Below are positions 1 to 7,832 of a stretch of 35,913 bases of DNA, piece by piece. The stretch comes from Candidatus Rokubacteria bacterium RIFCSPLOWO2_02_FULL_73_56 (GTDB lineage: Bacteria; Methylomirabilota; Methylomirabilia; Rokubacteriales; CSP1-6), in assembly GCA_001788495.1 (NCBI GenBank), contig MGCF01000098.1, positions 1,665-37,577 on the forward strand, in the 5' to 3' direction. Below the pieces are notes generated by a model. That model saw nothing but the letters and a program-made list of their open reading frames with translations, was not told where the DNA came from and ran no database searches. The number at the start of each line of letters is the position of its first letter. Positions within the stretch are counted from its first letter, which is position 1. The position numbers and the translations under genes were made by a program.

Positions 1-2
1 TC

Positions 3-848
3 TCAGTCCCGCTCGCCGACCTCGACGGCGAGGTAGGCGTCGCCGCGCGTGCCGTCTGGGCGCGCGCGGCCGCGGCCCCGCAGGCGCAGCCGCGTGCCCG
101 CGCGCACGCCGGGCGGGACGGTCACGAGCACCTCGTCGCCGCCGTCGAGCGCGACGCGCCGGCGGACGCCGCGCGCGGCCTCCTCGCGCGTCACGCGCAA
201 CGGCACGACCACGTCGGCCTCGCCGAGCGCCTCGGCCGGCGCGCTCGCCGCGGGCAGGCCGAAGAGCCAGCGCCCGACGCCGCCGAGCGCGCCGAGCACA
301 CCCGGGGCGCGCGGCAGGGGACGCGGCTCGGGCGAGGGCGCGGGGGCCGCGCGCGCGGCGCGGGCGCCGCGGAGCGCCGCGCGCGCGAGGCGGAAGAGCG
401 CGGGCGCGAGCGCGAACGGCGAGACGATCACGACGTGGCCGTGGACCACGGTGCGGCCGCCGAAGAGCGTCTGGTGGAACGAGCGGCTGTCCACGGAGAG
501 CCCCATCCGCTGGAGCTCGCGCGCCAGCTCCTCGAACACCGCGCTCGCCCGCGGGTCGGTGATGAGGTCGCGCAGGAGGTCCTCCTGCCGGTGGGCGCGC
601 CCCCAGGCGGCCGTGGCGCCGAGGCGGCGCGCGGCGTCGTACTCGCGGCGCCTGGCGGGCGAGCTCAGGACCGCGTAGGCCTCGCTGATCTCCTTGAAGC
701 GCTCGGCCGCGCGCGGGTCGCCGCCCCGCCGGTCCGGGTGCCATTCGAGCGCCAGGCGCCGGTAGGCGCGGCGGACCTCCTCCTCCGCCGCCTCCGGTGG
801 CACGCCCAGGATCCCGTAGTAGTCGCGGTCGAAGCGCGATCTCGGCAT
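3..848 (-). CDS. J-domain co-chaperone (DnaJ/CbpA-like)
   Basis: A probable Hsp70 (DnaK) co-chaperone of about 281 residues. The N-terminal J domain (about residues 8-72) carries the HPD signature at residues 37-39, which stimulates DnaK ATPase in this family. The C-terminal 70 residues (VVVPLRVTREEAARG, then VTVPPGVRAGTRLRLRGRG) match one DnaJ C-terminal beta-sandwich domain. The CxxCxGxG zinc-finger repeats of true DnaJ are absent, so it is closer to CbpA or a type III J protein, and shorter than usual because only one C-terminal domain is present. I chose the ATG at 848 over an upstream TTG at 893, because the J domain starts just after it and a promoter (866-893) lies over the longer version. 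It is divergent from the DUF433 gene. Confidence 0.85.
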   Translation of the reverse strand: MPRSRFDRDYYGILGVPPEAAEEEVRRAYRRLALEWHPDRRGGDPRAAERFKEISEAYAVLSSPARRREYDAARRLGATAAWGRAHRQEDLLRDLITDPRASAVFEELARELQRMGLSVDSRSFHQTLFGGRTVVHGHVVIVSPFALAPALFRLARAALRGARAARAAPAPSPEPRPLPRAPGVLGALGGVGRWLFGLPAASAPAEALGEADVVVPLRVTREEAARGVRRRVALDGGDEVLVTVPPGVRAGTRLRLRGRGRARPDGTRGDAYLAVEVGERD

Positions 849-865
849 CACGTCACCCGCGAACC

Positions 866-893
866 AGCATAAACTGTCGCGGGAGGCCGGCAA
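866..893 (-). promoter_or_regulatory. Promoter of the J-domain gene
   Basis: On the minus strand TTGCCG (888-893) is followed after 16 bases by TATGCT (866-871), 17 bases before the ATG at 848. This fits a sigma-70 type promoter by eye. It also argues against translation starting at the TTG at 893. Confidence 0.5.
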
Positions 894-940
894 GGCTCAT
901 CGGCGTCAGGGCCCCAGGTCGACGGCACGGGAGGGAAGGC

Positions 941-1177
941 ATGGACGACACACCGATTCCAGGGTTCCGATACCTCGTGACGAATCCCGAGCGTCTGGGC
1001 GGGAAACCCACGATCCGGGGAACACGCCTCTCGGCATCGTTCATCCTGGCGTGCCTCGCGGAAGAGATGTCGTACGAGGACATCGTGCGGGAATACTCGG
1101 AGTTCCCCCGCGACAGCCTCGCCGAGGTACTCCGCTTCGCCGCAGAGGTCACCGATCGGAACGATGTGGCTGCTTGA
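941..1177 (+). CDS. DUF433 antitoxin-like protein
   Basis: A 78-residue DUF433 protein. The motif RLGGKPTIRGTRLSASFIL near residues 18-36 and the YEDIVREYSEFPRDSLAEVLRFA stretch (given here only as family landmarks at about residues 44-67) are typical of the family, which has a helix-turn-helix-like fold and usually pairs with a DUF5615 PIN-like protein. The start is the ATG at 941, preceded by GAGGGAAGG. It overlaps the next gene by 14 bases, the usual arrangement of type II toxin-antitoxin pairs. By family, it would neutralise the partner and repress its own promoter; neither can be shown from sequence. The local GC content looks lower than in the neighbours, suggesting acquisition. Confidence 0.85.
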   Translation: MDDTPIPGFRYLVTNPERLGGKPTIRGTRLSASFILACLAEEMSYEDIVREYSEFPRDSLAEVLRFAAEVTDRNDVAA

Positions 1178-1499
1178 CGTCAATCTGCCGACCGCCTTGG
1201 CCGGCCTGCTCCTTGGTTACGACATCACCGCCGAGACGACGGCCGGACGAGGCTGGCGGGAACTGACCAACGGAGCGCTGGCCCAGGCGGCCTCTCGTGA
1301 GGGCTTCCGCGTTCTCCTGACCCGCGACCGGCGTTTCGGAGCCTCCGCCGGGAGCATGCTCGAGGCGCTGCCTGCGCTGGCGATCGTCATCGTCATGTTG
1401 CCGCAGGTGCGGGAGGCGGCCTATCTCTCCGCGTTCGAGGCGGCGTGGCACCGGCAGCCGATCGAGCCCGTCCCCGGCGCGATCATCGAATGGCCGTGA
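1164..1499 (+). CDS. DUF5615 PIN-like toxin candidate
   Basis: A 111-residue DUF5615 protein, a PIN-like nuclease relative and probable toxin of a type II pair. The N-terminal MWLLDVNLP has the acidic residue expected for the first metal-binding aspartate. LLTRDRRFG near residues 51-59 matches the second conserved acidic site of the family (usually TxDxDF or similar). The C-terminus VPGAIIEWP is typical. The start ATG at 1164 lies inside the DUF433 gene, so the two are translationally coupled. Proposed role is RNA cleavage, inferred from the PIN-like fold. DUF433-DUF5615 pairs are common in bacterial genomes but their targets are mostly unknown. Confidence 0.8.
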   Translation: MWLLDVNLPTALAGLLLGYDITAETTAGRGWRELTNGALAQAASREGFRVLLTRDRRFGASAGSMLEALPALAIVIVMLPQVREAAYLSAFEAAWHRQPIEPVPGAIIEWP

Positions 1500-1536
1500 G
1501 ACTCCGCGTCCTCGCTCGCAGGCGGGAGGATCGCCC

Positions 1537-3072
1537 ATGAACCTCGGCACGCTGCTGCCCCGCCACGCGCGCTACCGCCCCGACCACCTGGCGGTCGTGT
1601 TCGAGGACTGGCGGCTCAGCTTCCGCCAGTTCAACGCGCGCGTGAACCGGCTCGCCAACGCGCTGCTCGGCGCGGGGCTGGCCAAGGGCGACAAGCTCGC
1701 GACCGTGCTCCCCAACTGCCTCGAGCTGCTCGACGTCTACTGGGCGGCGGCGAAGACCGGGATCGTCGTGGTGCCGATGAGCCCGCTGCTCCAGACGGCC
1801 GGGCTCGCGGCGCTCCTGCGCAACTCCGACGCCGTGATGGTGATCGCCGCCGGCGCCTTCGCCGACACGCTCGAGCGGATCCGCGGCGACCTGCCGGCGA
1901 TCGGCGCCGACCGCTGGGTGCTCACCGACGCGCGGCGGCCGGGCTTCCGCACGTACGCCGAGCTGACCGCCGGCGCCCCGGAGGCCGAGCCGCCCGACGC
2001 CGGGCTCACCGACGCCGACCCCTACAACATCATCTACTCGAGCGGCACGACCGGCGAGCCCAAGGGCATCGTCCACACCCACTACGTGCGCGCCGGCTAC
2101 TGCGCGCACTTCGCCTCGGCGTGGCGCATGACGCCGGAGAGCGTCGTGCTCCACGCGGGCGCGCTCGTGTTCAACGGCGCCTTCCTCGACCTGATGCCGT
2201 GGATGTTCCTCGGCTGCACGTACATCCTGCACCCGGCGTTCGACGCCGGGCGCATGCTCGCCGAGGTCGCGCGCTCGCGCGTCACCCACATGGTCCTGGT
2301 GCCCTCGCAGATCGTCGCGCTCCTGGCGCACCCGGCCTTCGCGCCCGAGCGCCTGGCCTCGCTCGAGATGCTCCAGTCGGTCGGCGCGCCGCTCCACCTC
2401 GAGCACAAGCGCAAGCTCAACGAGCTGCTCCCGGGCCGCTTCTACGAGCTCTACGGCCTGACCGAGGGCTTCATGACCGTGCTCGACCGCGCCGACGCCG
2501 TGCGCAAGGCGGGCTCGGTCGGCGTCCCGCTGCCCTTCTACGAGATGCGGATCCTCGACGAGGCCGGGCGCGACGTGCCGCCGGGCACGGTCGGCGAGAT
2601 CTGCGGGCGCGGGCCCCTGATGATGACCGGCTACTACAAGCGCCCGGACCTCACGGCGAAGGCGATCGTGGACGGCTGGCTCCACTCGGGCGACCTCGGC
2701 CGCGTGGACGAGGACGGCTTCCTCTTCCTCGTGGACCGCAAGAAGGACATGATCATCTCGGGCGGCGTCAACGTCTACCCGCGGGACATCGAGGAGGTCG
2801 CCGTCCAGCACCCCGCGGTGCGCGAGGCCGCCGTGTTCGGCGTCCCGGACCCGCGCTGGGGCGAGACGCCCGTGGCGGCGGTCGTGCTCGCGGCGCCCGG
2901 CGCCGCCGCGCCGGCGGAGCTGGCCGAGTGGATCAACGCGCGCGTCGGCGCGAAGTACCAGCGCGTGAGCGACGTGCTCGTCTGCGACGACTTCCCGCGC
3001 AACGTCGCGGGCAAGACCCTCAAGCGCGTGCTCCAGGAGCAGTACGCGGCGCGCCGCGGCGCCGCCCGCTAG
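1537..3072 (+). CDS. AMP-forming acyl-CoA ligase/synthetase (ANL superfamily)
   Basis: A 511-residue adenylate-forming enzyme that would activate a carboxylic acid to an acyl-adenylate and pass it to CoA. The phosphate-binding loop [11 protein letters not shown] is at about residues 167-177. YELYGLTEG is the A5 motif. [16 protein letters not shown] and [11 protein letters not shown] are the A7/A8 hinge motifs. The C-terminal catalytic lysine is in [12 protein letters not shown] (about K493). The length is normal for the family. The ATG at 1537 follows a strong GGGAGGA (1524-1530) at 6 bases. The substrate cannot be read from sequence; medium or long-chain fatty acids and aromatic acids are possible. 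It stands alone, convergent with a dehydrogenase gene and separated from it by a hairpin. Confidence 0.88.
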   Translation: MNLGTLLPRHARYRPDHLAVVFEDWRLSFRQFNARVNRLANALLGAGLAKGDKLATVLPNCLELLDVYWAAAKTGIVVVPMSPLLQTAGLAALLRNSDAVMVIAAGAFADTLERIRGDLPAIGADRWVLTDARRPGFRTYAELTAGAPEAEPPDAGLTDADPYNIIYSSGTTGEPKGIVHTHYVRAGYCAHFASAWRMTPESVVLHAGALVFNGAFLDLMPWMFLGCTYILHPAFDAGRMLAEVARSRVTHMVLVPSQIVALLAHPAFAPERLASLEMLQSVGAPLHLEHKRKLNELLPGRFYELYGLTEGFMTVLDRADAVRKAGSVGVPLPFYEMRILDEAGRDVPPGTVGEICGRGPLMMTGYYKRPDLTAKAIVDGWLHSGDLGRVDEDGFLFLVDRKKDMIISGGVNVYPRDIEEVAVQHPAVREAAVFGVPDPRWGETPVAAVVLAAPGAAAPAELAEWINARVGAKYQRVSDVLVCDDFPRNVAGKTLKRVLQEQYAARRGAAR

Positions 3073-3140
3073 ACCAGGAAGCTGTCGGAATCTCGAGGAG
3101 CGCTACGGCTGTGCCGGGGCGCTCCGAGCGTCGGGGGGGT

Positions 3141-3167
3141 ATGGGGGGCCATGTCGGGGCCCCCCAT
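3141..3167. terminator. Perfect hairpin between convergent genes
   Basis: A perfect 10-bp inverted repeat (3141-3150 with 3158-3167, loop of 7) lies between the ends of the acyl ligase and alcohol dehydrogenase genes. There is no T-run on either side, so it could be a bidirectional barrier or transcript-end stabiliser rather than a classical intrinsic terminator. Confidence 0.5.
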
Positions 3168-3171
3168 CCAG

Positions 3172-4218
3172 TCAGAACACGAAGACGCCCTTGCCCGTCG
3201 TCTGGGTGTCGAACAGGCGGTAGGCCTCCTCCGCCTGCGCGAGCCCGAAGCGGTGGGTGAGGAGGCGCGCGAGCGGCAGGCGCTTGCGCGCGACGAAGCG
3301 CGCGCACTCCTCCTGGCCGAGCGTGCTGAACGTCCAGGAGGCGTGGATCGTGAGCTGGCGGCGGAGCATGTCCTGGCTCACGTCGAATGCGGTCGTCCCG
3401 CCCTCGCCGACGAAGCCGACGCGCCCCCACGTGGCCGCGCACCGGAGCGCGCCCACGCGACCGTCGGACTGGCCCGAGCAGTCCAGCGTCGCCTCGGCGC
3501 CCTCGCCCCGGGTCAGCTCGCGGATCGCGGCGACGGGGTCGGTCTCCTTCGCGTTGACGACCGCGTCGGCGCCGAGCGCCCTGGCGAGCGCGAGCCGCTC
3601 GGGTCCGACGTCCACGGCGAGCACGCGCGCGCCCATGGCGCTTCCGAGGAGCGTCGCGCTGAGCCCGACGGGCCCCTGGCCGAAGACGGCGAGCGTGTCG
3701 CGCCCGGAGACGTCCAGGCGCTTGAGCGCGCCGTACGCCGTCCCGGTGCCGCACGACACGGCCGCGCCCTCCTCGAAGGAGAGCTCGTCGGGCAGGGGGA
3801 CGAGCGTGCTCGCCGGGACCTTCATGAAGGGCGCGTGGCCGCCGTGACCGGTGACGCCGTAGACGATCCGGCCGTGCGGGCAGAGCTGCGACCAGCCGGC
3901 GCGGCAGTGCGTGCAGCGCCCGCAGCCCTTGTAGTGGTGGCACATGACGCGCGCGCCGACCTCGGCCTGCGCCTGGGCCACGCCCGGCCCGAGCGCGGCG
4001 ACGACGCCGCAGGGCTCGTGGCCCGCGATCACCGGGCCGCCCGTGCCCCCGAGGCCGAGCGCCGCCGCGGCGTCGCCCGCGGCGCGGTAGGGGTGCAGGT
4101 CGCTGCCGCACATGCCCGACGCCCGGATCGCGAGAACGACCTCGCCGGGGCCGGGGGTGGGATCGGGGAACTCGCGGAGCTCGAGCTTCCTGTGACCGAG
4201 GAAGACGACGCCGCGCAC
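3172..4218 (-). CDS. Zinc-dependent alcohol dehydrogenase (MDR family)
   Basis: A 348-residue medium-chain dehydrogenase that would oxidise an alcohol with NAD(P)+. Catalytic zinc ligands are visible: CGSDLH (C37), GHEPCG (H67, E68) and a cysteine in AVSCGTGTAYG near residue 155. The structural zinc lobe is present as C99, C102, C105 and C113 (GCGRCTHCRAGWSQLC). The Rossmann motif GQGPVG follows. The GTG start at 4218 lies 3 bases after the stop of the RRM gene, so the two are probably co-transcribed although functionally unrelated. Threonine-dehydrogenase-like or sorbitol-dehydrogenase-like enzymes are alternatives; substrate unknown. Confidence 0.88.
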   Translation of the reverse strand: MRGVVFLGHRKLELREFPDPTPGPGEVVLAIRASGMCGSDLHPYRAAGDAAAALGLGGTGGPVIAGHEPCGVVAALGPGVAQAQAEVGARVMCHHYKGCGRCTHCRAGWSQLCPHGRIVYGVTGHGGHAPFMKVPASTLVPLPDELSFEEGAAVSCGTGTAYGALKRLDVSGRDTLAVFGQGPVGLSATLLGSAMGARVLAVDVGPERLALARALGADAVVNAKETDPVAAIRELTRGEGAEATLDCSGQSDGRVGALRCAATWGRVGFVGEGGTTAFDVSQDMLRRQLTIHASWTFSTLGQEECARFVARKRLPLARLLTHRFGLAQAEEAYRLFDTQTTGKGVFVF

Positions 4219-4221
4219 GCT

Positions 4222-4752
4222 CTACAGGTCTTCCCAGGTGCGCCGGCCGCGGTCGCCGCTCCGGCGCTGCTTGGTGGGGCGTCCGCCCGCGGGCTTGCCC
4301 GGACGCTGGTCGCCCCCGCGCTCGGGCTTGCGCCCCCGGCGCTGGCCGCCACGCCCGCGCTGTTCCTCCATCGGCGGCGCCGCCGGGCGATCGCCATAGC
4401 CCCCGCCGCGCCCCTGGCCATAGCCGGGCCGGGGCGGCCCGCCGGTGCGCGGCGGCCCACCGCCCGGCGCGGGGCGATAGCCGGCCGGCCGGACCGGCCC
4501 GGTGCCGCGGGGCATCGCCTTGTCGATGCGGATCATGCGCCCGTCGAGGGTCGTGCCGTTGAGCCCGGCGATCGCGCGCTCGGCCTCCTCCGCGGTGGCC
4601 ATCTCCACGAACGCGAAGCCGCGCGAGCGGCCGGTCTCCCGGTCGGTCATGACGCGCGCGGACTCCACCACGCCGAACCTCGCGAACGCCTCCCGCAGCC
4701 CCTCGTTCGTGGTGGAGAACGAGAGGCCGCCGACGAACAGTTTCACGGCCAC
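4222..4752 (-). CDS. RRM-domain RNA-binding protein with basic Gly/Pro/Arg tail
   Basis: A 176-residue protein with one RNA recognition motif at about residues 1-80 and a low-complexity tail. RNP2 is LFVGGLSFST and RNP1 is SRGFAFVEM, both with the aromatic residues that stack on RNA. The remaining 95 residues are rich in Gly, Pro, Arg and Lys, ending in RRTWEDL. Such proteins occur in cyanobacteria and many other bacteria and are linked to cold response or RNA chaperoning. GTG start at 4752, with AAGGAGGG about 8 bases upstream. It is a paralogue of the protein at 20871-21215, whose first 80 residues are very similar and whose tail is different. Confidence 0.88.
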   Translation of the reverse strand: MAVKLFVGGLSFSTTNEGLREAFARFGVVESARVMTDRETGRSRGFAFVEMATAEEAERAIAGLNGTTLDGRMIRIDKAMPRGTGPVRPAGYRPAPGGGPPRTGGPPRPGYGQGRGGGYGDRPAAPPMEEQRGRGGQRRGRKPERGGDQRPGKPAGGRPTKQRRSGDRGRRTWEDL

Positions 4753-4788
4753 GAGCGGAGCCCTCCTTTCGTGCAGGAGAGTCTACGC

Positions 4789-4794
4789 TATTCT
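4789..4794 (+). promoter_or_regulatory. -10 element for a leaderless transcript
   Basis: TATTCT ends 6 bases before the ATG at 4801, with no clear -35 element at the right distance. Transcription would start at or next to that ATG. It belongs to a set of similar sites in this window. Confidence 0.45.
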
Positions 4795-4800
4795 GCAACC

Positions 4801-4818
4801 ATGCGAGACGTTCTGTGA
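4801..4818 (+). CDS. Five-codon mini-ORF coupled to the NnrS-like gene
   Basis: ATG at 4801 opens a five-codon frame (MRDVL) whose stop TGA (4816-4818) overlaps the GTG start of the next gene in a GTGA tetranucleotide. It lies just after a -10 element, so ribosomes loading at the transcript end would translate it and could restart on the GTG. There is no Shine-Dalgarno sequence. It may be a translational loading device rather than a gene with a product. Chance occurrence cannot be excluded. Confidence 0.35.
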   Translation: MRDVL

Positions 4819-6077
4819 GCGCCGGCGCGGGGATGGCCGAGCCTGCCCTCTACCGGCCCTTCGCCGTGATCGCCTTCGCCGCGGCGGTGCTCGGGGGCAC
4901 GCCGCTCGGCCTCTGGATGCTCGCGTGGCTCTACCGGGGGGCGCCCGCCACCCCGGCGCGCTGGGTGCTGCTCCACGCGAGCCTGCAGATCTTCGGCTTC
5001 TTCGCGACGCTGATCCCGGGCGTCGCCCAGCACCTGGTCGCGCGCTTCACCGGGCGGCCGGTCGCGCGCCACCCGCTGACGCGCCCGCTGGCCGCGCTGC
5101 TCGCCGCCGGCGTGGCGCTCCGCGTCGCGGGCACGTGGGTGGACGCCCCCGCCTGGCTCGCGCTCGGCGCCCTGGCCCAGGCCGCGGCGTTCAGCGCGTT
5201 CGGCTGGTGGGGCTGGCGCGCGCTCGACCCGCCGCCCCTCGCCGTGCTGCGCCGCCACCTCACGCTCGCGACGGCGTGGCTCGCCGCCGCGTGCCTGCTC
5301 GAGCTGCTCCTGCGCGGGCGCGCGCTCGCGGCGGGCGCGGGGGCGCCGGACCTCGGCGCGATGCGTGCGGTGCACGCGATGGCGATCTACGGCGGCGTGC
5401 TGGGGTGGGTGACGGGGGTGCTCCTGCGCGCGGGCCCGATGTTCGTGGCCGACTGGCGGCTCGCGCCGGCCGCGCAGCGCGCGCTCGCCCCGCTGCTCGC
5501 CGTCGGCACCGCGCTCGCGGCCGCGGGCGAGCTCGGCGACTGGCCGGGGGTGTGGGGCCCGGCGCTCGCGCGGCTCGGCGAGAGCCTGGCACTCGCCACG
5601 GTCGTCGGCGCGCTGGCGCTCGGCGGGGCGTTCCGGCGGGCGCCCCGCGGGCTGCCGATGCTCTCGCGGAGCCCCGCGGAGAGCCGGATCTTCCGCCTCG
5701 CGGTCGCGGCGCTGACGGCCGCGACCGCGGGCGCGCTGGCGGCGACGCTCGCCGCGCTCGCCGGCCGGCCCGCGCCCGTGCTGACCGACGCGGTCCGCCA
5801 CCTCGTGACGGTCGGCTTCCTCACCGCGGTCGTCGTGGCGATGGCCTTCCGCCTGCTCGTCGTGCTCGAGGGGCGGCCGCTCGCGTGGCCCCGGCTGCGC
5901 GCCCTCGCCTTCTGGGCGCTGCTCGGCGGCGTCCTGCTGCGGACCGCGGAGGTGCTCGTCGCCTGGGGGCTGCCCGGGCTCGCGCCGTGGGTGCCGCTCT
6001 CCGGGCTCCTCGTCTGGGCGGCGCTCGCCTGCGTCGCCGCGAACCTCGTCGCCGCGGTCGCGCCGCCACGCCGCTAG
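4815..6077 (+). CDS. NnrS-like heme/copper-type membrane protein
   Basis: A roughly 420-residue polytopic membrane protein with about 12 hydrophobic segments. It resembles the NnrS family, members of which are associated with nitric-oxide stress and denitrification. Likely family histidines are in LLHASLQIFGF (H54), AQHLVARFTGRP (H73), RAVHAMAIYGGVLGWVTGV and VRHLVTVGFL. The repeated pattern of histidine followed by a glycine-rich helix is typical. Start choice: GTG at 4815, because it overlaps the mini-ORF stop. An ATG at 4833 just before AEPALYRPF is an alternative. It ends 2 bases from the end of the convergent small secreted protein. No denitrification genes are seen nearby, so the role is inferred from family only. 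Confidence 0.7.
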   Translation: MSAGAGMAEPALYRPFAVIAFAAAVLGGTPLGLWMLAWLYRGAPATPARWVLLHASLQIFGFFATLIPGVAQHLVARFTGRPVARHPLTRPLAALLAAGVALRVAGTWVDAPAWLALGALAQAAAFSAFGWWGWRALDPPPLAVLRRHLTLATAWLAAACLLELLLRGRALAAGAGAPDLGAMRAVHAMAIYGGVLGWVTGVLLRAGPMFVADWRLAPAAQRALAPLLAVGTALAAAGELGDWPGVWGPALARLGESLALATVVGALALGGAFRRAPRGLPMLSRSPAESRIFRLAVAALTAATAGALAATLAALAGRPAPVLTDAVRHLVTVGFLTAVVVAMAFRLLVVLEGRPLAWPRLRALAFWALLGGVLLRTAEVLVAWGLPGLAPWVPLSGLLVWAALACVAANLVAAVAPPRR

Positions 6078-6079
6078 CG

Positions 6080-6556
6080 CTACTCGTGCTCCTTGTCGCG
6101 GCGCGGGGGCGCCGCGGGCCGCGGCGCGGCGTCCGCGCGCGTGGCCTCGAAGCGGCCCTCCCAGTCGCCGTGGCTCCGCGTCGGGCCGACGAGCGCCCGG
6201 CCGTTCTCGGTGAGCACGAGACGGTAGGTGTCGAGCCCGAGGATCGAGTCCGGGTCGTCCTTGCGCCAGCCGTCGAGCGACAGGAGCCCGCAGCGCGCCT
6301 CGAAGCGGCCGCGCACGTGCTCGACGCCGGTGCGGCCGAGCTTCGCCTGCTCGTTCTCGCGCGGCGATTTCACCAGGGTCCACGTGATCGCGCCCTGCGC
6401 GGCGCCGTCGGGCTTGATCTCGAGCGTGAAGTCGGCGGCGTAGACGTGACCGCGCGGATTCGTCCACTGGCCCGTGAAGCGGTGCGTGCCGGCCTGCTGC
6501 GCGAGCAGCGGGGCGGGGACGAGCAGGACGAGCGCGAGAGCGGCGAGCAGTCTCAT
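6080..6556 (-). CDS. Small secreted protein of unknown function
   Basis: A 158-residue protein with a clear signal peptide (MRLLAALALVLLVPAPLLAQ) and a soluble remainder. I do not recognise the family. The mature part begins with GTHRFTGQWTNPRG and has a beta-rich look. There is a single cysteine near residue 89, and the C-terminal 20 residues are charged and proline-rich. A strong GAAGGAGG sits 5 bases before the ATG at 6556. It follows the zinc-ribbon peptide gene on the same strand by 31 bases and may be in one transcript with it. Confidence 0.7.
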   Translation of the reverse strand: MRLLAALALVLLVPAPLLAQQAGTHRFTGQWTNPRGHVYAADFTLEIKPDGAAQGAITWTLVKSPRENEQAKLGRTGVEHVRGRFEARCGLLSLDGWRKDDPDSILGLDTYRLVLTENGRALVGPTRSHGDWEGRFEATRADAAPRPAAPPRRDKEHE

Positions 6557-6587
6557 GCGGGCCTCCTTCGGGGCGGCGGCGGCGCGC

Positions 6588-6776
6588 TCAGCGCTGGCTC
6601 CGCACGCTCCGGTGGTACTGGCGGTGACAGTGGGGGCAGCGGAGCCAGCCGCGGTGGGCGCGCCGCACGAGCCGGCCGCAGTGCGGGCACGGCTGCAGCA
6701 CGCGCCGCCCGTAGAGGAGGACGGCCAGGGCGACGACGAGGAGCGCGAGGACCCAGGGCGGCAGCAGGTCCGACAC
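6588..6776 (-). CDS. Membrane-anchored zinc-ribbon peptide
   Basis: A 62-residue protein. Residues 7-23 form one hydrophobic segment. The rest contains two CxxC knuckles, CPHCG (C30, C33) and CPHCH (C47, C50), spaced 13 residues apart, which fits a zinc ribbon. The tail is basic. GTG start at 6776, 9 bases after the stop of the ArsR-like gene, so the two are likely in one operon. The function is unknown; it may be a membrane-tethered metal or redox protein. Confidence 0.65.
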   Translation of the reverse strand: MSDLLPPWVLALLVVALAVLLYGRRVLQPCPHCGRLVRRAHRGWLRCPHCHRQYHRSVRSQR

Positions 6777-6785
6777 GGCGCGGCG

Positions 6786-7196
6786 TCAGGCGAGCCAGCG
6801 GCTGAGCGGCGCGCGCAGCGTGACGGCGCGCCCGCGCGCGGCGCGCCGGGCGACGCCGGCGCGGACGAGGGCGGCGAGGACCGCGGCGCCGAGCGCGCCC
6901 CGGAGATGCCACCGGCGCTCCGTCCAGTCCAGGCAGCCGGCCGCGAAGGTCCGCCGTGCCCGGCGCGCCCGCTCGAGCCCGACGCCGCGGGCCGCGAGCG
7001 CCCGCGCGCCCGCGGGCGTCAACAGGAGGCGCCGCGCGGGGCCGCGGCGGAGCCAGCGGCGGCGCACGAGGACGTCGAGCAGCTCGACGCCCGCGACGCC
7101 CGCCAGGTGGTCGTAGCACGTCCGCGCGCGGCGGAGCGCGCTGTCGCGCCGCACGTGCGTCCGGGCCTGGCGGCTCGGCGGCGAAAGCGTGGCCAT
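6786..7196 (-). CDS. ArsR-type regulator lacking its DNA-binding domain
   Basis: A 136-residue protein that matches only the C-terminal part of a recognisable ArsR/SmtB subfamily of about 220 residues. Landmarks are ALRRARTCYDHLAG (about residues 20-33), LLTPAGARALAARGVGL, and CLDWTERRWHLRGALGAAV (about residues 88-106). The N-terminal winged helix (normally about 75 residues) is missing. Upstream of the ATG at 7196 there is only the short divergent promoter region, so it was not overlooked in another frame. TACCAT (7206-7211, minus) lies 9 bases before the ATG, so it may be expressed. It may be a decaying remnant or a stand-alone ligand or dimer domain. Confidence 0.7.
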   Translation of the reverse strand: MATLSPPSRQARTHVRRDSALRRARTCYDHLAGVAGVELLDVLVRRRWLRRGPARRLLLTPAGARALAARGVGLERARRARRTFAAGCLDWTERRWHLRGALGAAVLAALVRAGVARRAARGRAVTLRAPLSRWLA

Positions 7197-7205
7197 CGCT
7201 CGCCG

Positions 7206-7211
7206 ATGGTA
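7206..7211 (-). promoter_or_regulatory. -10 element before the truncated ArsR-like gene
   Basis: TACCAT on the minus strand, 9 bases before the ATG at 7196. It fits the TAnnnT leaderless pattern. No -35 element was recognised. Confidence 0.35.
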
Positions 7212-7265
7212 TCACGCGCGCGCGGGGGATCATGGACGCGCGGCCATAGCGCCGGCGCGCCGGCG

Positions 7266-7271
7266 TATAAT
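7266..7271 (+). promoter_or_regulatory. Consensus -10 for a leaderless DUF420 transcript
   Basis: A perfect TATAAT in an otherwise extremely GC-rich region lies 8 bases before the GTG start at 7280. There is no -35 match at 16-18 bases upstream. Transcription is expected to start at or within one or two bases of the start codon. Confidence 0.6.
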
Positions 7272-7279
7272 CGGGGCGC

Positions 7280-7822
7280 GTGAGCACCCCGGACGCGCGC
7301 CTCACCGACGAGCGCTTCGCGCGGCGGGTCATCGCCGCCGCCTCGGTCGTGATCCTCGTGGTCGTCGGCTACCTGCTGCTCGGCCACCGGCCGCAGGGCG
7401 GCGCCGCGCCCGCGGTGGCGGCGCTGCCGCTGCTGAACGCGTGCCTGAACGCGACGAGCGCGGCCCTGCTCACGGCGGGCTTCGTCTTCATCCGGCGGCG
7501 GCTCGTCGGCCTGCACCGCGCGTGCATGGTGGCCGCGCTCGGCGTCTCGACGCTGTTCCTGGTCTCGTACGTGACCTACCACGCGCTCGCGGGCTCGCGG
7601 CCGTTCGGCGGCCAGGGCTGGGTCCGCCCGGTCTACTTCGTCGTGCTGCTCACGCACATCGGGCTCGCCGCGGCGATCGTCCCGCTCGCGCTCACGACGG
7701 TCTGGCGCGCGTGGCGGGCGGACTTCGCGCGGCACCGGCGCATCGCGCGCTGGACGCTCCCGCTCTGGCTCTACGTCTCGGTCACCGGCGTCGTCGTCTA
7801 CTGGATGCTCTACCACCTCTGA
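7280..7822 (+). CDS. DUF420 membrane protein (YozB/CtaM-like)
   Basis: A 180-residue membrane protein with about five hydrophobic segments, matching the DUF420 family. Conserved features are LPLLNACLNATSAALLTAGF, RRLVGLHRACM, VSYVTYHAL, THIGLAAAIVPLAL and an RHRRIARWTLPLWLYVSVTG tail. Histidines in the helices (LHRACM, YHAL, THIGLA) fit heme or copper binding. As far as I recall, Firmicute members (CtaM/YozB) assist assembly of cytochrome aa3-type oxidases; that is family knowledge and is not shown here. The GTG start at 7280 follows a TATAAT by 8 bases. The next gene starts 10 bases after its stop, so they are probably co-transcribed. Confidence 0.82.
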   Translation: MSTPDARLTDERFARRVIAAASVVILVVVGYLLLGHRPQGGAAPAVAALPLLNACLNATSAALLTAGFVFIRRRLVGLHRACMVAALGVSTLFLVSYVTYHALAGSRPFGGQGWVRPVYFVVLLTHIGLAAAIVPLALTTVWRAWRADFARHRRIARWTLPLWLYVSVTGVVVYWMLYHL

Positions 7823-7832
7823 GGTGCGGCCC

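Noticed and set aside
849-893. Upstream TTG start (893) for the J-domain protein
   Set aside because: The added residues are not part of the J domain, and a promoter covers them.
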